Source: Aphelidium insulamus (Eukaryota > Aphelidiomycota > Aphelidea > Aphelidiaceae). Taken from it: a stretch of 64,000 bases of DNA. Positions 1-10,197 of the stretch are shown in pieces. The position numbers were made by a program, and so were the translations under genes. Positions within the stretch are counted from its first letter, which is position 1. Every line of letters begins with the position of its first letter. The DNA lies in the NCBI GenBank assembly GCA_036784855.1, contig JAZDSV010000010.1, positions 342,095 to 406,094 on the forward strand, given 5' to 3'. The notes below the pieces were generated by a model. It was not told where the DNA came from and made no database searches. It saw only the letters and a program-made list of their open reading frames with translations.

Positions 1-186
1 GGATTCTTCGGACGTGTCTGGCACGTCTTCAGTGTCTTCGGTGCCCACCGACTCCGTGGGCGTGACTTGCGCCGCGTCCGCTGTTGCCGACGCGGTACAG
101 TCAGCAGTCGATGTGACGGCGGGAAGCGCGTGTGCATTCAGCGACGCGACACTCACCAGAACAGACAGAATCAATGCAGACTTCAT
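1..186 (-). CDS. Secreted Thr/Ser/Asp-rich protein, partial (N-terminal 62 residues)
   Basis: The reading frame starts at the ATG at 186 and runs off the left edge, so only the N-terminus is visible. The first 20 residues (MKSALILSVLVSVASLNAHA) are a clear signal peptide: a Lys near the start, a hydrophobic core and an Ala-x-Ala cleavage site. The mature part is rich in Thr, Ser, Ala, Asp and Glu, as in extracellular or wall-linked proteins. The start resembles the secreted protein at 35338 (MKSAIIASTIAL), so the two may share a family or simply a signal-peptide type. No function can be given from the visible part. Confidence 0.65.
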   Translation of the reverse strand, partial: MKSALILSVLVSVASLNAHALPAVTSTADCTASATADAAQVTPTESVGTEDTEDVPDTSEES

Positions 187-423
187 GATTATACAATATG
201 TGTGTGTGTATGTATGATACAAATGCAAGTACAAGAACAAGTGGAGAAGCAGCGAGTGCAGAGAGTGTCCGCCTTATGTACTGTCGGCTCACATAATTTC
301 GTCGTGTGCCGGATTGGCTGCTGGCAAATTGCGGCGATATTGCAATTGATCCTTGATCATCAGGCACTGTGAGGCACCACACACAGACGTGCCTACGAAT
401 AAAAGTATATTGTCTTCTACACA

Positions 424-1402
424 TCAGTACATGGACTCGACGGCGTTGTTGTTGCCGCGCGGCTTCGTAAGCCGGTCCAGATTCTTGGTGATGCGGTCGT
501 GCGTGATGGCGTAGTCGTTACAAATGTCCGACATGCTCATGCGCAGTGACATGTGCATACGCACGTCGTAGTTGACTATAGACTGCGCATAGTCCTCGTT
601 GCGTGGATACTTTACCGCTTTGGAGCAGAGTTTGGCGGTGATAAAGTACTTGCCGATTGATTCCAGCATGTTGAACGCATGGTTCTCCACCTGTCCCAGT
701 TCTTCGATCATTTGTTCCTGAATGATCATGTATGTACATAAACAAATGGTACCGCAATGCCATACCTGCACGCTGACACCAAAGTTGTTGCCATCCTCAA
801 TCTTGGGCACACTGAGTTGTATCCAGGTCTTTATCTGGTTGAGTGAGGTAGACAGCTCCGACACCTCGCGCCGAATACTCTCGCACACCGTCAACATGGT
901 CTGCAGGTGTGCATACATTAATTGTATGACCAATGATTACAATTGCATTAAATAAAAACATGCACTTACAGGATGGGTGGTGGTATGGTGGGTGTAGATG
1001 ACTACTGCACCAGTGTCGGGGTCACGCAATGTACTTGCCGAATCCTCAGTGCTGGAAGGGACGGATTTCCGCTTCTTGGACGTACTAGCTGTATCGTGCT
1101 TGATGTTGCCGGCTGCCGCGCTGGAGGAAGCTTGCGCAAAGGAGCCCCGGGACTCGGCACAGAACGCGTCCATGTCCACATTCCACTCGGGATCATTCTG
1201 CCGGCGAAAAGATCAGTCGTTTGAGAGGAGCGTGCAGCGCAAAAAGAGCACTCCAGCATACCGCCAGAGCGCGTTCCACCGCCGCAACTTTGCGCGGAAA
1301 CACAATCTGTATGAGGTGCAGCGAGTCGCGGCACAGCCTGTCGCGGTAGTCGCCTATCGATGCCGCCAGTGCGGCCGCATTCGCGTCATCACTCATGCTC
1401 AT
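424..1402 (-). CDS. PSME3: Proteasome activator PA28/REG-gamma
   Basis: Homologue of the 11S activator that caps the 20S proteasome as a heptamer and opens its gate without ATP. Exons are 1402-1262, 1197-970, 900-766 and 717-424, all joined in phase 0, giving about 265 residues; animal PA28-gamma is about 254. The C-terminal helical domain is well conserved: WIQLSVPKIEDGNNFGVSVQ (animal form WVQLLIPRIEDGNNFGVSIQ), then KYPRNEDY and a tail ending in SMY, where PA28-gamma ends LY; this tail docks into the proteasome alpha ring. The central insert (residues about 60-110) is low-complexity with KKRK, possibly a nuclear signal as in PA28-gamma. The introns are 64, 69 and 48 nt; two are multiples of three and read through without a stop, so the splices were chosen by family alignment. 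PA28 is patchily distributed and absent from yeasts, a useful taxonomic hint. Confidence 0.92.
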
Positions 1403-1545
1403 TGTAAATAGGAGAGGTTTAATTACGCAGTCAACATAGTTGCACTGACACAACGCGCTGTTCAATGGTTCAATTGACGACACGCGGAACTCTGCAATGC
1501 ATATAAATCAGTCAATAATGGGCGAGGTCAAGAATAGTACTGAAT

Positions 1546-1812
1546 TTATGACAGGGAAAGCCTTCGTCGACGCAGCAACACCATTATTGTTGCCAATTCA
1601 CGTGACTCGTCCTCCATCAGTCCCCCGGGTTGCCGGCTGAGCATATTTAGAATGATCATACGGTCATAGAGCAGGTTGTATCGTCTGTTGGTGCCGGTTA
1701 TGTGATTTCCATACTGTGTCACTGATATCTGTGGTGTCTGTGCCGTTGCCGATGCTGTCGATGTGGTGGACGTGGCCGATGATGACGTGGACGTTGGCTC
1801 GGACAGCGACAT
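1546..1812 (-). CDS. Small unknown protein, paralogue of the 36076 gene
   Basis: Intronless gene of 88 residues starting at the ATG at 1812. The N-terminal 45 residues are a Ser/Thr/Ala-rich tail. The C-terminal half carries YDRMIILNMLSRQPGGL followed by an acidic stretch and Arg/Leu. The same block (DRMLVLNMLNRQPGGL) occurs in the 73-residue protein at 36076-36297, so this is a true conserved unit and not a random frame. A TATA-like box lies about 55 nt upstream and a CCAAT motif near 1920. I do not recognise the family; predicted as a short amphipathic helix-turn-helix, perhaps a subunit of a larger complex. Confidence 0.6.
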   Translation of the reverse strand: MSLSEPTSTSSSATSTTSTASATAQTPQISVTQYGNHITGTNRRYNLLYDRMIILNMLSRQPGGLMEDESRELATIMVLLRRRRLSLS

Positions 1813-1867
1813 TCGCGGCAAAGTGCTCTGCCTGAGCTGCTCCGTCGTGGCGTGCAATTATATCCCG

Positions 1868-1873
1868 TTTATA
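1868..1873 (-). promoter_or_regulatory. TATA-like box of the small gene at 1546-1812
   Basis: The minus strand reads TTTAAATATAAACGGG here, about 55 nt before the ATG at 1812. An inverted CCAAT motif (GCCAATCGCG on the minus strand) lies near 1920. The paralogue at 36076 also has a GCCAATCGG motif, 80-90 nt before its ATG. Confidence 0.4.
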
Positions 1874-1980
1874 TTTAAAGCCACGCATCTGTCGCGGAGA
1901 TCTGCGAGTGACGCCAACGCGATTGGCTTCCGACGCCAGCTCAGTCATACGCATCAAGTTCGTATAGTAGAATAACGCAT

Positions 1981-3395
1981 TTATTCACCCATAATATTTG
2001 TGCAAACGTTGGCAATTAGTGAAGGTGGCGGCGGTGGCAGTGGCATGGCCTCCTGAGCTGCTGCATCCAAATTTATTGCCGACCTCGCCAGCAGAGGCGG
2101 CGGCGGAGATAATAAGCGATCGGGCGCACTTGTTGCGGAAACAATTGGCGATGGCGGCAATGGAATGTCGCACGGATGCAGCGGCGCTGGTTTGGTGCCG
2201 CGGGCCAGCAGACGTTCTGCCAGGCTGGCCAAAAATCCTCCCCCGTTTGACATCAGTGGCACAGCTTTCCTTGTTGGTGAGGCTGTCCACTCACCAGTTG
2301 ATTGTGACAATGCTGCCGTATTATTTGGTAGCGCGAGTACTGACATCTCGGCCAGCACTGTGCCGGCGCGGTATGCTAGCACATTGTCCCGCTGGCGTAA
2401 TGGGGTCACCGGGCAGCGGCCCGGTTCATCTCCCTGTATATTAATTAGTATAAGTGAACGGAGATAAATATATAGCTTACATTTTGCCACAGGCTGGTGC
2501 GCTTGTTGGATATAGGAGCTCTGCGCGGCTCTCCATAAGTAGATATTCGCCGTGTTTCCTATAATGTGAAGTTAATACCTTAATCATAATATGGATAGGT
2601 ATATACCGGGGCCGGGTGAACAGTTAGGCGGCGAGCTGGGCCTCCGATACTTTTCCTTCCAGCAAATTCATCTGCTGAGGTGTGCGACAGAAACGCACCA
2701 CAGGACGCACGCTTGGTCGAGAATAATGTGGATGACTGTGAGCGGTTGCCACTGCCCATAATCTCCTGTAGCGATTGCGGGTCCGCTTCGAAACAGTCGG
2801 CAATATCTGCTGCATTGGTGTTCGTGTTCATAGTAGTTCCGCGTGGCTGTGATCTGTCAGTGTGCTTTGGTGGGTTAAAGAGTGTTCGTAGCGGCTGCCT
2901 GTTGATAGATTTCCCCGAAGCTTCGGCAATAAGATTGCCGTTTTCTTGCTGGTAGCCGGTGCGCCTTGGTCGCTGACTATCGGTGTGGTGCAATGTTGGT
3001 CCACGCTGCGGCAACCTTCCATTTACAGTGGCCGGCTGTTGCGGTCGGGAAAATGTGAATTCTCGTGGCACTGTCACGGCCTTCTTGGTGGCCAGGCGGC
3101 GCTGTTCCTTCTCGGCGGCCCATTTCTGGTGCAGTGCCTTGAAATCCGGGGCTGGTCGCCGAGCAGGTACAGTGGGTAGGGGCGGCGCGGAATGTGACTG
3201 TCGTGGCGGCGCTGCCTGTGACGCACTGTCAGTCGGTCGATTCCTGCACACCGAACATCAAGCTAATTGTCACACCTGCACACGTTGCATCCGCTGTGCC
3301 ACGGGGAGTCTGCTGCTGGTCGAGTCAGAGTGCCTGGCAAGTGCAGATGGCTTTGTCGGCTGTTCTCTGCTGCGCGGTGCGGGCCGTGCCAACAT
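1981..3395 (-). CDS. Uncharacterised, largely disordered protein
   Basis: Four exons can be joined in frame: 3395-3276, 3215-2607, 2558-2481 and 2433-1981 (introns 60, 48 and 47 nt), giving about 419 residues. The protein is rich in Pro, Ser, Arg and Gln. The only clearly structured stretch is near residues 60-95, PDFKALHQKWAAEKEQRR followed by VTVPREFTFS, which loosely recalls TPX2/FAM161-type microtubule-associated motifs; this is weak. A second basic patch (TYGEPRRAPISNKRTSLW) lies in exon 3 and the tail is Pro-rich (LPPPPPSL). The upstream exon with the start is inferred: without it the next exon has no early ATG. Neighbouring genes include flagellar proteins, but that is not evidence of function. 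Confidence 0.55.
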
Positions 3396-3779
3396 TGGGG
3401 CGAGATTTGTCTCTCTGAAAACGAACAATATGCATGCCACGAAAATATCGCGAATTTCCGACCGAATTTTATGCCCTCATAATGCAGAATCTGATGAAGA
3501 GTCGTGTTGCTTTACATCGGAGACTGAGCGGTGAGTCGCATTGCTCACCTCATCAGGGATCACCAACTTGGTGACGCCAAATGTGCCCGTAACACCATAT
3601 ATGTGCTACATTCAATTCATGCTGAGCACCAATTAGGGCTTTGCAAAGAGCTATGAGTTTCATGTATGGTTTCATGTGGTGGCTGGGCCTATCAGATTCA
3701 TCAGAATGTGAAACTGCTGTGTAACATGCAAATATTATAAAGCGCGCCAGGAGCTGAGCAAAATCCTTTCGTGAAAATG

Positions 3780-4290
3780 AAGCTGCTCTGCTTGTGGGCT
3801 CTTTCTGATCAATAGCAGTTGCGTATGGTGATAGCCGCCTCGGCACCGTAGATGCAGACTGGGGAGTGAGGCTCAAAGATGGCGTTTTCTACGGCATTGT
3901 CAACCCTGTCTCACATCTTCTTGTGATGTCGTGGAGAAGAAAGTTGAACTTCGTCTCATGGAAGTCTTCAGCTGAAGGCGCATACTACGTCGTCGGAGTT
4001 CATTGATTTTTCACGAAGCAAAGACAGTGCAATCAGCGTTGGACCAGGTATTCGTAGCTCGAGCCAACACAAACGATTGTCTGTTTGGCTACAATTTGGA
4101 GCTGAATAAGGAAAGCAAGATGATTGTACAGCATACCTGTTATCCCGAACTTCCTAAACTTCCTGCATTTTTCGCTGACGGAAAGTGCCGAAAAATGAAA
4201 CAGGCATTCCTGTTCCGATGCGTTAGAAACAGGCTAGGGAAAATGACCTGTGTCAACTATAGCACTCGCCGCACTGACTAGCAGATAACC
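3780..4290 (+). mobile_element. Probable decayed Ty1/copia-like pol fragment (RNase H end)
   Basis: Between the genes at 3395 and 4533 there is no intact gene. In one frame (about 3824-4007) the translation contains VDADWG, KDG, MSWRRKLNFVS and SSAEGAYYVVG in the order and spacing of the copia RNase H signature (DADWA ... R.S.SGY ... SW.SKKQ..V..SS.EAEY). An upstream stop at about 3812 and a stop at 4006 break the frame. An open stretch at 4003-4281 (92 codons, no ATG start) continues without a recognisable domain. No LTRs are seen. The match is short, so a chance resemblance is not excluded. Confidence 0.4.
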
Positions 4291-4532
4291 TATGTGATCT
4301 TGGTCATAGCTAACCGTTCATTATCAGCTACAAATTGTCGCCACGAAGCGCCAGTAGATAGGACACAAGTGAGATCAACAGCGGCAACATCACCCACGTC
4401 GGTCTCCTGAACCAATCTCACGCGGGTGCCGTCACCGCTGTTATATGGCTCATTCAGGCGTCATCCGGGTGGCGACTCATAAAAGCTGGTTACAAATCCG
4501 CGGTAGAATTACAGCACAGCGAAAACTTGACC

Positions 4533-5012
4533 ATGCAACCATCAATATTGGTGATCGCAACGCTGTGCGCACTGTTCTGTGCTACCACCCCCGTGGTCCG
4601 CGGTGCAACACTGGCCCAGGACATTAACCTGGGCGTGCTGGCCAAGGAGGGCATCTTCAACCGCATGAGCACCAAGTCCAGCATCTTTCTGCTTAACTGG
4701 CAGCGCAACTTGATCATACTGCTGGAGGACAGTGTGACTGGTGGTGAGTACGCTGTGGACCTGTTTTACAGTGATCCGAGCGCGTGCACCCCCGCCAACC
4801 TGGTCAGCATCTGGGTGCAGCGTTCCGACACGTGTTTCTACGATGACTTTGTGTCGGTCACTGACTTGCACGTGGTGGTGAATGTCTGCGTGGGCCCAGG
4901 GATCACTCGACAGTACAATGGCAATGGTGTGTGTCGCGCAGACGGTCACCGTGGCTACGTTGTGCGCTGTGCCCTTAGCGGTGGCAATGTTAACTGCAAT
5001 TTTGCCTCTTAA
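4533..5012 (+). CDS. Small secreted cysteine-containing protein
   Basis: Single-exon gene of 159 residues. The first 25 residues are a signal peptide (hydrophobic core LVIATLCALFCATTPVV, cleavage near VRG-AT). The mature protein of about 135 residues is beta-strand-like (long alternations of Val, Ile, Leu, Tyr), with six Cys after position 85 that could make three disulphides (CTPAN, DTCFYDD, VNVCVGPG, NGVCRADG, VRCALSG, VNCNFAS). A TATA variant (CATAAAAG near 4480) precedes it. No family is recognised. It is one of several small secreted proteins in the window. Confidence 0.65.
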   Translation: MQPSILVIATLCALFCATTPVVRGATLAQDINLGVLAKEGIFNRMSTKSSIFLLNWQRNLIILLEDSVTGGEYAVDLFYSDPSACTPANLVSIWVQRSDTCFYDDFVSVTDLHVVVNVCVGPGITRQYNGNGVCRADGHRGYVVRCALSGGNVNCNFAS

Positions 5013-5093
5013 AGTACATGTGCTTGGTGGTGCCGTGATGGATAATATAACATATGTTGAAGCTTCCATATTTGTACTGCATACAGTCAGCAT

Positions 5094-7307
5094 TCATTCA
5101 TTGAGACCAGCTAGTGCAGTGATTTGCGCGCGCTTCACGGCATGGACAAAGGGGCCACCGTAGAGCTCGGTGACAACCGTGTCCTGCAGGCGCTGTGCGT
5201 CTGTTTGCAGTGCTGCCACCACCCCGGCCTCTGCGGCATTGCCTTCACCGTCACTCGAAGAAGCTGACAGTGACGATGACGACCAGGATGCCATCAGTGC
5301 CGCGAGCCGTGTCTCCAGCCGCGAGATGGCAGCGGCCAGAGAGTGCGAGTCGTGGACCGCCAGTTCGGCTTTGCGCACGCATAGACAGTTGGACAATGAG
5401 AGCGGCTTGACTGGGTTCCAGCGAGTGAGTGTCAGCCGCTGCATCGCCTCCCCATCCAGATTGTCGTCGTCCATGGGGATGTTGAGTGCGTTCTTGACTG
5501 CCGCTGTCTTGCTACTGCTGGTCTTGTTGGTATTGGTGGCGGTGGAGACTGTGGTGTCGTCCGAATGCACCAGAGAGCGCTGGGTGAGGGCGGATTCGCC
5601 TCGCCACGCGCCGGCCACCACGCGCCTCAACTGTTCCGGGTCGGTGGGCAGCGGCTGTGGGTCCGTGGCAAGTGCACTGCCATCCGCGCCAAAGAACGCA
5701 TCAATGTACGCAGTGACCAGGGACTGCGAGCGGGGCCAGCCGGCCAGTGAGCGTCGGTACCGGTGCCGCAGTCGGTGGTAGACGGACGCCAGTGTGGCCA
5801 CGCGCTCCTCCTCTGCCACCAGCATCCAGCGCGCCATCTCTCGCACTGAGTGATGTTCATGCCGCGGCACGCGCGTGGACAGCCGGGCACATCGCTGGCA
5901 GCTCAGACAGCGCTGGCCGCTGGCATTCCCACTGTTGCTACCATCTGTACTGGCGGCGCTGTCAAACTGCCGCAGCGAGCGGAACTTTTGGCAGCCGGCG
6001 CAGTAGCGGTAGGCATTGTCGGCGCGGTCTTGCTCGTCCACGTGTGCTGCAGCCGCATCTTCTCCGCTGATGCCCCGCGCCGCAGCCCGCGCAGCTTGAC
6101 GAACCGCTGGCAGCGCCGAGTACTTGGCGGACTCGGGGTTGTAGGCGGGCGTGCGCATGAACTGCAGGAACAGCGTGCCGATGCGGCGCCGCAGCCCCCC
6201 AAGCGCCACATCCGGCGTGCGCAGCCGGGTCAGCAGCGTCGTCTCGCGGTCCAGCAGCGCCAGCAGGTCTCGGAGCAGTGGCGGTGTGGCGGCGGGGGTG
6301 TCTGTGCCAGAGCTGCCGCCCACAAACTCGGCCACGGTGTAGCGCACGTTCAGCAGCAGCTCCAGCCGCTCCTTGATGGCGGCGGCGGGGTCCTCGGCGC
6401 TGGTGGTGGCAACAGTGCCGGCAGCAGTGAGTGCCGTGTACAGGGCGCCCAGTTCGCGGCTGCGCTGAATGGGCCGGGTGTCCATCTGGAGGAGTGGCTG
6501 CTGCTGCTGGCCGTCATGGCCGTCATGGCTGTCACCGGCACGGCGTCGCCACTGCATCGGCTCCGTCATCTGGCGCAGCAGGTGTTGGACGCGGCGGGCC
6601 CGGTTCTCCCTCACCGCCTCCGTGCGCAGCCGGTCCATCTCCTGCAGCAGCTGGGTCTCACGGTGCAGGAGGCGCGTGAACGCCACCCGCCGCCCGTCGG
6701 AGTGTCGCTCGGGGTGCGCGCGCACAATGGCCGCCGTCTCGGCGCGGTGCCAGCGCTGCAGGGCCGCGTACAGCGCCTCAAAGTCCGCGCGGGCCGTCGG
6801 GTGCTGCATGGCGCGCTGTCTGCGGTGCAGCCACCTTGTCTCGGCGTCGGCGCAGCGCTGCTCGGCGTCCTGCAGGCGGGCTCGGCGCTCGTGCAGGTCG
6901 CGCCGCAGACGGCCGGCAGCCACGCGGCTCACGGCACAGCGCCAGAACCGCTGCAGCACCGTGGCGGCCTCTTGGCGACGGCGGTGCAGCTCCTCCGCGG
7001 GTTCGTACTCGTGCGGCGGTCGGGCGTGGATGACGCGCTCGGCCGCCGTGAACAGCACCAGGTCTCGGCGCGGCATCTGCGTGGCGGCATCGCGGCCACT
7101 CTGCACCGCGTGGTTGTGCGTCTGCACCGTTTGGGTGTCGCGGTGCAGGCGCTGCGGTGCGCGCAGTCTCTTCAGGTCTGCCGGGCGCGGTGTCTGTGTG
7201 CCGGCGTGCAGGTACACTGTCCCGGTGACGGTGTTTCGGTACCCCTTGCTGTACTCGGCCCGCTCCACCGGGGCCGCCACATCCTCCACCGACGACAGGC
7301 TGCTCAT
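5094..7307 (-). CDS. IQUB: IQUB-like flagellar protein (radial spoke associated)
   Basis: Single-exon gene of 737 residues starting at the ATG at 7307. It matches the C-terminal two thirds of IQ and ubiquitin-like domain protein IQUB, which in animals and algae belongs to the radial-spoke region of motile axonemes. Diagnostic parts are the entry block KGYRNTVTGTVYLHAGTQT, HRDTQTVQTHNHAVQS, an IQ-type helix (AATVLQRFWRCAVSRVAA), a long Arg/Glu coiled coil and a Cys cluster YCAGCQKF ... CLSCQRC typical of the IQUB C-terminus, followed by a WNPVKPLSLSNCL block. The N-terminal ubiquitin-like domain of the animal protein is missing: the frame starts at the post-ubiquitin segment and only 93 nt separate it from the next gene. 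The gene is very GC-rich, so long open frames on the other strand are artefacts. Confidence 0.88.
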   Translation of the reverse strand: MSSLSSVEDVAAPVERAEYSKGYRNTVTGTVYLHAGTQTPRPADLKRLRAPQRLHRDTQTVQTHNHAVQSGRDAATQMPRRDLVLFTAAERVIHARPPHEYEPAEELHRRRQEAATVLQRFWRCAVSRVAAGRLRRDLHERRARLQDAEQRCADAETRWLHRRQRAMQHPTARADFEALYAALQRWHRAETAAIVRAHPERHSDGRRVAFTRLLHRETQLLQEMDRLRTEAVRENRARRVQHLLRQMTEPMQWRRRAGDSHDGHDGQQQQPLLQMDTRPIQRSRELGALYTALTAAGTVATTSAEDPAAAIKERLELLLNVRYTVAEFVGGSSGTDTPAATPPLLRDLLALLDRETTLLTRLRTPDVALGGLRRRIGTLFLQFMRTPAYNPESAKYSALPAVRQAARAAARGISGEDAAAAHVDEQDRADNAYRYCAGCQKFRSLRQFDSAASTDGSNSGNASGQRCLSCQRCARLSTRVPRHEHHSVREMARWMLVAEEERVATLASVYHRLRHRYRRSLAGWPRSQSLVTAYIDAFFGADGSALATDPQPLPTDPEQLRRVVAGAWRGESALTQRSLVHSDDTTVSTATNTNKTSSSKTAAVKNALNIPMDDDNLDGEAMQRLTLTRWNPVKPLSLSNCLCVRKAELAVHDSHSLAAAISRLETRLAALMASWSSSSLSASSSDGEGNAAEAGVVAALQTDAQRLQDTVVTELYGGPFVHAVKRAQITALAGLNE

Positions 7308-7400
7308 AGGTGTCTGCAAGGTGTCTCTGTGTGTGTGTGTCTACAACGCAAGAAGTCTCCACGGACAACGCCACGGCTATTTATAGACATCAGTACAGAG

Positions 7401-9402
7401 TTATGCAGCGTTGCGCGCCAGCAAGCGGTTCAGGGCGGCCACATACGCCATTGCCGACGCCGTCAGGATGTCCCAGTGCGCGCCGACGCCGTGGAATGTT
7501 GTCTGCTGCGGCTGCTGCTGCGGCTTCGTACCGTTCGTCTGCTGAAGTCTGATAAACACTTTGCCCAGCGCATCGGCACCCGGAGTCACGCTCTTCACGT
7601 CATAGTCCACCACTTGCAGCCGGTCACCGAGTCCCGACATCCGTGCCAGACACTGGAAGATGGCTTGCACCGGTCCCTGTCCCGTGGCCGCATCCACCAG
7701 CTCCCTCCCCGTGCTCGTCTCTGTCAGCGCCACCGTGGCGGTGGCCGTGTTGTTGCAGTCACTGCTTGCTACTGATGCATCGCTTGCCGATCGCTTAATC
7801 GACGATTCATGCGTGGTGACACACTGCTGCACATCCACCGCATCGATGCTCGGTGCCATGCCATCCGCGGGGAGTCGCGACGTGCAAAACACTTGGACAA
7901 ACTTTAGCTGATAGGTCTCGGAAGCCACGCGGCCCATCTCGGCGTCCACCAGTGCCACAATGTCTCCGTCCGTCATGCGTCCACTGCCGCCACTGTCATT
8001 CGACTCCCGTCGAGAGTCCGCGGCCGCCTTGAACCGTGCAAACAGCCGGTCCAGCCGCGCGCTATCTTCGGCAATGGCGGCCGCGCCACAGCCAAGCGAC
8101 AGCAAGTGCTGGCGGAATGCATTGCGACCGGAATGCTTGCCCAGCACCAGCTGGCTGCTGGGCACACCGACCACACTGGGGTGTATGATTTCGTATGTCT
8201 GCTGGCACTTGAGCAGACCGTCCTGGTGTATGCCGGACTCGTGTGCAAATGCATTCGCTCCCACAATGGCCTTGTTGGCCTGCACGGGCATTCCACACTA
8301 CAGTGGTGTTTATAAACATATACATATAAAATACAGTGTTGAATGCTTACCTTCTGGGCAACCAGCCGCGAAATCCCATAGATCCCCGTGGTGTTGATGT
8401 CGGTGTGGACGGGCATGCGGTGCTGGTGCGTGTAGATGGCCATGGTCACCTCCTCGAGGCTGGTGTTGCCGGCACGCTCCCCAATTCCATTCACTGTCAC
8501 CTCCACCTGTCTGGCGCCATTCATGACGCCGCTGAGTGCATTTGCCGTGGCCAGTCCCAGGTCATTGTGACAGTGCGTGGACCACACCACCTGCAGGAAT
8601 ATTAATATGGCGCCATCTTCTACAACAATAATCTTCTGACCCTGTCACTGCCCGGGGTGTGTTGAATGAGGTGCCGGATGAGAGAGCCGTACTCTTCGGG
8701 CGTGTTGTAGCCAACGGTGTCGGGAATGTTGAGCGTGGTAGCACCGGCTTCGATTACCGCGGCTAGCACCGTGCACAGGAAGTCGCGATCGCTCCGCCCC
8801 GCATCTTCCGGACTGAACTCGACATCGGGGACGAGAGAGCGGGCCAGCCGCACGGCACTGACAGCCTTTTCAATGCACTGCGGCCGAGTCAGACGCAGCT
8901 TGTGCTCCAGATGAATATCACTCGTGGCCAGGAACGTGTGTATGCGGTGCCGTGGGGCGTCCCTCACCGCCTCGTATGCCCGCTCAATGTCGGCGGGGAC
9001 TGCGCGGGCCAGTGCGCAAATTGTCTGCATAAATGTGTAAATATCATTCTCAGACACCTCCACACCGACCATGGGACCCTGACGCCGTCCAGTGTCCAGT
9101 GGGCCGACTTCACGCGCGATACGCTGCACCGCCACAAAGTCTCCATTGCTGGCCACGGGGAAGCCCGCCTCGCAGATATCCACACCCAGACGGCTCAACT
9201 GGCCGGCAATCTCCACCTTTTCGTCGGCGGTCAGCGTGACGCCGGGACTCTACGGGGTCCCGGCGAGGGAATCAATTATCTAGAGATGCATATTCCCGGC
9301 CACCATGCTCACCTGCTCTCCATCCCGCAGTGTAGTGTCGAATATCAGCAGCTTGTCGGTAGCGGGCGCTTGTTGCGACGACGGCGGCGCAGCTCGCAGC
9401 AT
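7401..9402 (-). CDS. leuA: 2-isopropylmalate synthase (leucine biosynthesis)
   Basis: Condenses acetyl-CoA with 2-oxoisovalerate to 2-isopropylmalate, the first committed step to leucine. Exons 9402-9313, 9249-8641, 8590-8351 and 8297-7401 join in phase 0 to about 611 residues. The N-terminal catalytic TIM barrel shows [14 protein letters not shown] (metal and substrate binding), CEAGFPVAS, and the metal-binding [12 protein letters not shown]. The linker has GIHQDGLLK, and the C-terminal region keeps the LeuA-type regulatory domain likely to bind leucine. The third exon start restores the catalytic histidines exactly. The donor of intron 2 is GTCAGA, a weak site. The N-terminus ([11 protein letters not shown]) is short, so mitochondrial import is uncertain. 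Animals lack this enzyme, so the organism makes its own leucine. Confidence 0.93.
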
Positions 9403-9599
9403 TTTGGCAGCGATGATCGACGACAATCGCGGCGTTGACACAGTGGCTCTTCCCTCTCTGTCATTACATCTGCCTTACACATGCACAGACAGATGAAATG
9501 CACAGCTTCTACTTGTTCTCGTGCCGTACTACTACTTTTGACGTACAAGTGATAAATGTATGTATGACGCCGTTAATACATAAGTAAAAACATCAAGCT

Positions 9600-10127
9600 T
9601 TACTTGGACTCATTCTGCTTGTGGAGACGTGTGATGAGACCCGAGGGAGCGCACTTGACTGCGGACACTGATGGAACAGCTGTTGACGACGTCTGCACCG
9701 TGATGCGGCTTGCAACTGGTTTTGCCGGTGTGTTGCCGCGTCCAACGGCAAACGCGGAACCTTTCCGTCCCACTTCCCGCGTCACGAAGCCCGACTTCTC
9801 CTTCCACACGTAGGCGCCATTGAGTGCCTTCATTTCGGCATCCGTCAGACCGACCGACGATTTAAACTTGTGCAGTGTTGCCGAGTCGGCGCCAGTGGCT
9901 GCAAACAGATCTCGTCTACTGGCAAATGTCACTCCGGCAGCCGTGGTCTGTCCAAATCGCTGCAGTGTTGTTTTTGCCGCCACAATCAGCGGCATGCCCT
10001 GATTTGGCGAGTCGTCATATAGGTTTTTCGCGGACCGCACACGCGGCGTCCTGGCAATATTTTGCAGATTCTTGACGCACTTGAGCACACGTTCACTGTC
10101 TGCTTCGCCGTCTGCATCTTCCAGCAT
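9600..10127 (-). CDS. Uncharacterised basic protein
   Basis: Single-exon gene of 175 residues from the ATG at 10127, 70 nt downstream of the claspin stop on the same strand. It begins with an acidic patch (EDADGEADSERV), continues with an alpha-helical middle (LKCVKNLQNIARTPRVRSAK) and a stretch with SRRDLFAATGADSATLHKF and LTDAEMKALNGAYVWKEKSG, and ends in a Ser/Thr/Val-rich basic tail. No transmembrane segment or signal peptide is seen. I do not recognise the family; the basic, Lys/Arg-rich composition would fit a nuclear or cytoskeletal protein. Confidence 0.5.
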   Translation of the reverse strand: MLEDADGEADSERVLKCVKNLQNIARTPRVRSAKNLYDDSPNQGMPLIVAAKTTLQRFGQTTAAGVTFASRRDLFAATGADSATLHKFKSSVGLTDAEMKALNGAYVWKEKSGFVTREVGRKGSAFAVGRGNTPAKPVASRITVQTSSTAVPSVSAVKCAPSGLITRLHKQNESK

Positions 10128-10197
10128 GCTGGTGTGGTCAACGGTTTCATGGTCCTCATTCTATCCGTTGAATTGAGCTCGCTAGACATACAATGCA

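Noticed and set aside
3244-3275. A 30-32-nt intron at the start of the unknown gene at 1981
   Set aside because: An acceptor 28 nt further (GTCACAG at 3216) gives a 60-nt intron in phase 0, matching the other introns.
5850-7775. Long plus-strand open frame (641 codons) across IQUB and the synthase
   Set aside because: It is the antisense shadow of two GC-rich genes with clear homology on the minus strand, begins without ATG and shows low-complexity translation.
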